Shown: positions 23,556-26,314 of the stretch, one piece after another
Layout of the letters: every line of letters begins with the position of its first letter
How positions within the stretch are numbered: position 1 is the first letter of the stretch
Translations under genes and position numbers: made by a program
NCBI GenBank assembly: GCA_945867875.1
Contig: CAMBJF010000007.1
Coordinates: 1-26,314 of the forward strand
DNA length: 26,314 nt
Reading direction: 5' to 3'
Source of the DNA: an uncultured Ruminococcus sp.
GTDB taxonomy: Bacteria; Bacillota; Clostridia; Oscillospirales; Ruminococcaceae
Notes under the pieces: generated by a model
What the model was told of the DNA's origin: nothing
Seen by the model: only the letters and a program-made list of their open reading frames with translations
Databases searched by the model: none

Positions 23556-25574
23556 ATGAATAGCAACTCTGAATCTCCAAAACAGGAACTGATACAGCTT
23601 AGAGCTGAAAACAAAAAACTTCTGTTGGAAAAAGCCGCCGCAGAAAAAAACAATCGTGAGCTTGAACGCAAAATAAGCGAGCTTTCCGCTGCATTGAATG
23701 ATATTCAGCATTCATACAATGCTGTTATAAATTCTCACTGCTGGAAGATGACTTATCCTCTCCGTGCTACTCTAAACGCTGTCAAGAACTTTGTACTTAT
23801 CCAATATTTTCGCAAGTTCTGTATTTCTCTTAAAAGGAATGGTCTGAAGCAAACTATGCACAAGGTCAAAAAGACTTTGTTCCCCAAAAGTGTTTATCAA
23901 GACGTTATTGCTGCCGCAGTTCTCAGCGAAAGCGATACTCAGAAGCAGAAAAACACTGTTTTTGACAAAAACATAAAATTTAGCATTATCGTTCCCCTTT
24001 ACAATACTCCTGTGAAATTCCTGAATGAAATGATATCCTCAGTGATAGCCCAGACATACAGCAACTGGGAGCTGTGTCTTGCTGACGGCAGCTCTGCCGA
24101 CCACCCTGAAGTTGAAAAGGCTGTAAACAAATTTGCACAGAAGGACAGCCGTATCCTTTACAAAAAGCTTCCCAAAAATCTTGGCATATCAGGCAATACA
24201 AACGCTTGTCTGGATATGGCTTCGGGAGATTACATCGGATTGTTCGACCACGATGATCTTCTCCACCCCGCTGCACTTTATGAAGCAATGAAAGCCATTT
24301 GCGAAAAAAAAGCGGATTTCATATACACTGATGAACTTGTTTTCAGAAGTCCCGACATCAACTCAGTTGTGGCAATTCATTTTAAACCGGATTATGGTCC
24401 CGATTTTATTAGGGGAATAAACTTCATCTGTCATTTTTCTGTTTTCAGCAAAGAGCTGCTTGAAAAGGCAGGCAGATTCCGCTCCGAATTTGACGGCAGC
24501 CAAGATCACGATATGATTCTGCGGCTGACATCAAAAGCCGAAAATATCGTGCATATTCCAAAGATACTTTACTATTGGAGATCTCACCCCAATTCCGTAG
24601 CAGGCAGCATTGAAGCCAAGACTTATGCCATAGATGCGGGCATCAGAGCTGTACAGACCAATCTTGATGAGCAGGGCATAAAGGCAAAAGTATCAAGATG
24701 TGAGACATTCCCCACTGCCTACAGAATAAAATACGATATTCTTTCCTATGACAAGGTAAGTATTATCATTCCTAACAAAAACCACCTTGATGACCTTGCT
24801 CTCTGTATAAATTCTATCCTTACAAAATCAACATATCCCAATTTTGAAATAGTTATTGTGGACAATGGTTCCGATGATCCTGAACTGTTTGAATATTATG
24901 ATGAGCTCAAAAAGGACAGCAGATTTGTTATCTGCTCACTTGACATTCCATTTAACTATTCAAAGCTCAACAATTTTGCTGCAAAAAAAGCATCAGGCAA
25001 ATACTTTATTCTTCTGAACAACGACATCGAAATAATCACACCTGAATGGATAGAAGAAATGCTGATGTACGTTCAGCGTGATGATGTGGGAATATGCGGT
25101 GCAAAGCTTTATTATCCCGACAACACCATCCAGCACGCAGGTGTTATTGTTGGTCTTGGAGGTGTGGCAGGTCACTGCTTCGGCGGCTTTAACAGGAATG
25201 ACAACGGCTATCTGTGTCACCTTGTATGCGCTCAGGAACTTTCTGCCGTCACCGCTGCCTGCCTGATGATAAAGGCATCTGTATTTGAAGAGGTAAACGG
25301 TCTTGATGAGGATAATTTCAAGGTTGCTTACAATGATGTTGACCTCTGCCTGAAGGTACGTGAAAAAGGGCTCCTTGTTGTCTGGACACCCTATGCTGAG
25401 GCGTATCATTATGAATCCAAATCAAGAGGCTATGAGGACACTCCGGAAAAACAAAAGCGCTTTATTGCCGAACAAAATTATTTCAAGACCAAGTGGGCGG
25501 ATTTTCTTAAAAAGGGAGACCCTTATTACAATCCCAATCTGACTGTTGACAGAGGAGATTATACTGTAAAATAA
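23556..25574 (+). CDS. Double-domain family 2 glycosyltransferase
   Basis: A 672-residue protein with an N-terminal coiled coil (about 8-55), a short SHCWKMTYPLRA segment (60-71) that is common in surface-glycan transferases, and two GT-A domains in tandem. Domain 1 (about 142-345) starts FSIIVPLYNTP and has DHDD (231-234) as the DXD site. Domain 2 (about 401-640) starts VSIIIPNKNH and has LLNNDIEI (487-494), then QHAGVIVGLGG and NDVDLCLK. Such paired transferases usually add two different sugars or alternate linkages while building a repeat unit in the cytoplasm. The rhamnose and Fuc4N genes nearby make those donors plausible, but donors cannot be read from the sequence. The ATG has AAGGAG seven bases upstream. 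Confidence 0.92.
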   Translation: MNSNSESPKQELIQLRAENKKLLLEKAAAEKNNRELERKISELSAALNDIQHSYNAVINSHCWKMTYPLRATLNAVKNFVLIQYFRKFCISLKRNGLKQTMHKVKKTLFPKSVYQDVIAAAVLSESDTQKQKNTVFDKNIKFSIIVPLYNTPVKFLNEMISSVIAQTYSNWELCLADGSSADHPEVEKAVNKFAQKDSRILYKKLPKNLGISGNTNACLDMASGDYIGLFDHDDLLHPAALYEAMKAICEKKADFIYTDELVFRSPDINSVVAIHFKPDYGPDFIRGINFICHFSVFSKELLEKAGRFRSEFDGSQDHDMILRLTSKAENIVHIPKILYYWRSHPNSVAGSIEAKTYAIDAGIRAVQTNLDEQGIKAKVSRCETFPTAYRIKYDILSYDKVSIIIPNKNHLDDLALCINSILTKSTYPNFEIVIVDNGSDDPELFEYYDELKKDSRFVICSLDIPFNYSKLNNFAAKKASGKYFILLNNDIEIITPEWIEEMLMYVQRDDVGICGAKLYYPDNTIQHAGVIVGLGGVAGHCFGGFNRNDNGYLCHLVCAQELSAVTAACLMIKASVFEEVNGLDEDNFKVAYNDVDLCLKVREKGLLVVWTPYAEAYHYESKSRGYEDTPEKQKRFIAEQNYFKTKWADFLKKGDPYYNPNLTVDRGDYTVK

Positions 25575-25589
25575 TTAGGAGAGGTTATT

Positions 25590-26272
25590 ATGATATCTTT
25601 AGTTGGTTATACCGGATTCGTTGGTTCCAATATATACGAAAAAGGCAGGGCAAATATAGACAAAGTCTATAATTCCTCAAACATTTCCGAAGCATTCGGC
25701 ACACACCCGGATTTGCTTATTTATTCCGGACTGCGTGCAGAAAAGTATCTTGCAAACAATGCTCCGGAAAAGGATATGGAACTCATTATACAGGCAGAAA
25801 AAAACATAGCTGAAATAGCCCCGGCAAATCTTGTCCTTATTTCTACAATAGATATTTTTAAACAGCCCAAAAACGTTGATGAGAACTCTCCTGTAGATAC
25901 CAATGGTCTTGCAGCATACGGTTACAACAGATATCAGCTTGAAAAATGGGTTCGGGAGCACTATCCCGAAGCACTCATCATCCGTCTTCCGGGACTGTTC
26001 GGAAAAAATATAAAAAAGAACTTTATTTATGATTATATCAATCTGATACCGTTTATGCTCAAGCCTGAAAAATTCAATGAATTGGCTGAAAAAGATCCTG
26101 AATTAAAAAAATACTACACACTGCAGGATAATGGCTTTTATAAATTCATTGCAGATAACGAAAATCGTGAAAAAATCAAAGAGAAATTTAAAAAGCTTGG
26201 TTTTTCCGCACTGAACTTCACTGACAGCAGAAGCAAATATCAATTCTACGATCTGAGCAGACTCTGGAAAGA
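25590..26272 (+). CDS. SDR-family NAD-dependent epimerase/dehydratase-like protein, cut by contig end
   Basis: At least 227 residues, open with no stop into the right adapter, so the C-terminus is missing. The N-terminal nucleotide-binding motif is GYTGFVGSN (6-14). A strand ending LVLISTIDIF takes the place of the usual active-site serine strand. The catalytic stretch reads YGYNRYQLE, where extended SDRs have Y-x-x-x-K-x-x-x-E, so Arg sits at the lysine position. IIRLPGLFG follows, as in extended SDRs. AGGAGAGG precedes the ATG by about eight bases. It belongs to the glycan operon by position, 15 bases after the double GT2. It may be a sugar-nucleotide reductase/epimerase or a non-catalytic relative; which sugar it handles is unknown. 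Confidence 0.8.
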
Positions 26273-26314
26273 CTGTCTCTTATACACATCTCCGAGCCCA
26301 CGAGACGCTACGCT
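26273..26314. other. Nextera/Tn5 sequencing adapter (artefact)
   Basis: Bases 26273-26291 are the mosaic end CTGTCTCTTATACACATCT. Bases 26292-26306 are the rest of the Nextera read-2 tail, and 26307-26314 (GCTACGCT) is an 8-base i7 index, which I recall as N709. It is the reverse complement of the left-end adapter. Confidence 0.97.

Noticed and set aside
1..26314. Long terminal inverted repeat suggesting a transposon or linear replicon
   Set aside because: The repeats are exact Nextera adapter sequence with an index, not biological ends.
1..26314. CRISPR arrays, tRNA or rRNA genes, insertion-sequence transposases
   Set aside because: No regularly spaced repeats, cloverleaf sequences, rRNA segments or transposase motifs were seen.

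Overview
The window is a 26.3 kb assembled contig with Illumina Nextera (Tn5) adapter sequence still attached at both ends (1-45 and 26273-26314). The biological insert is therefore about 46-26272, and the genes at both edges are cut. Gene content and style suggest a Clostridia-class Firmicute, most likely Ruminococcus or another Oscillospiraceae. The evidence is a meso-diaminopimelate dehydrogenase, HemZ, a DUF421/DUF4363 pair, an EAL-HDOD protein, a BspA-type secreted repeat protein, frequent TTG starts with strong AAGGAGG ribosome sites, and a hairpin-rich intergenic element that I associate from memory with ruminococci. The genus is an inference.

Region 1 (46-12000) is housekeeping and accessory sequence. 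It holds DUF4363 (cut) and DUF421 on the minus strand, then ddh with its own promoter and terminator. About 500 gene-free bases follow, filled by a seven-hairpin array. Next come an EAL-HDOD regulator, an MBL-fold hydrolase, a secreted BspA-like protein and a decayed P-loop ATPase remnant. After these lie hemZ, a zinc-ribbon protein, rlmD, a small unknown protein and a MATE transporter. A convergent alpha/beta hydrolase on the minus strand ends the region.

Region 2 (12046-26272) is one long co-directional surface-polysaccharide operon behind a perfect-consensus promoter (TTGACA, 17 bases, TATAAT). The order is GT2, rfbA, a large DUF2142-like membrane protein, wecE/rffA, rfbD, rfbB, a radical SAM/SPASM protein, rfbC, Wzm-like permease, Wzt-like ATPase, a double-domain GT2 and an SDR-family protein (cut). 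RfbABCD make dTDP-L-rhamnose. WecE would divert the same 4-keto intermediate to dTDP-4-amino-4,6-dideoxygalactose. The glycosyltransferases would assemble the glycan and Wzm/Wzt would export it by the ABC-dependent route. No Wzx or Wzy is visible, and the cluster continues past the contig end.

The most interesting signal is a short module, roughly Y-x-D-x-G-x-x-(F/Y)-(S/T)-E-E-(K/H)-(S/T) followed by an R-x-D strand. It recurs four times in three otherwise unrelated proteins of this operon: the DUF2142-like membrane protein, the Wzm permease (as an extra N-terminal extension between two membrane helices), and twice in tandem at the C-terminus of the radical SAM enzyme. I propose it is a glycan-associated beta domain, possibly carbohydrate-binding. 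The Wzt here lacks the C-terminal carbohydrate-binding domain found in some ABC O-antigen systems.
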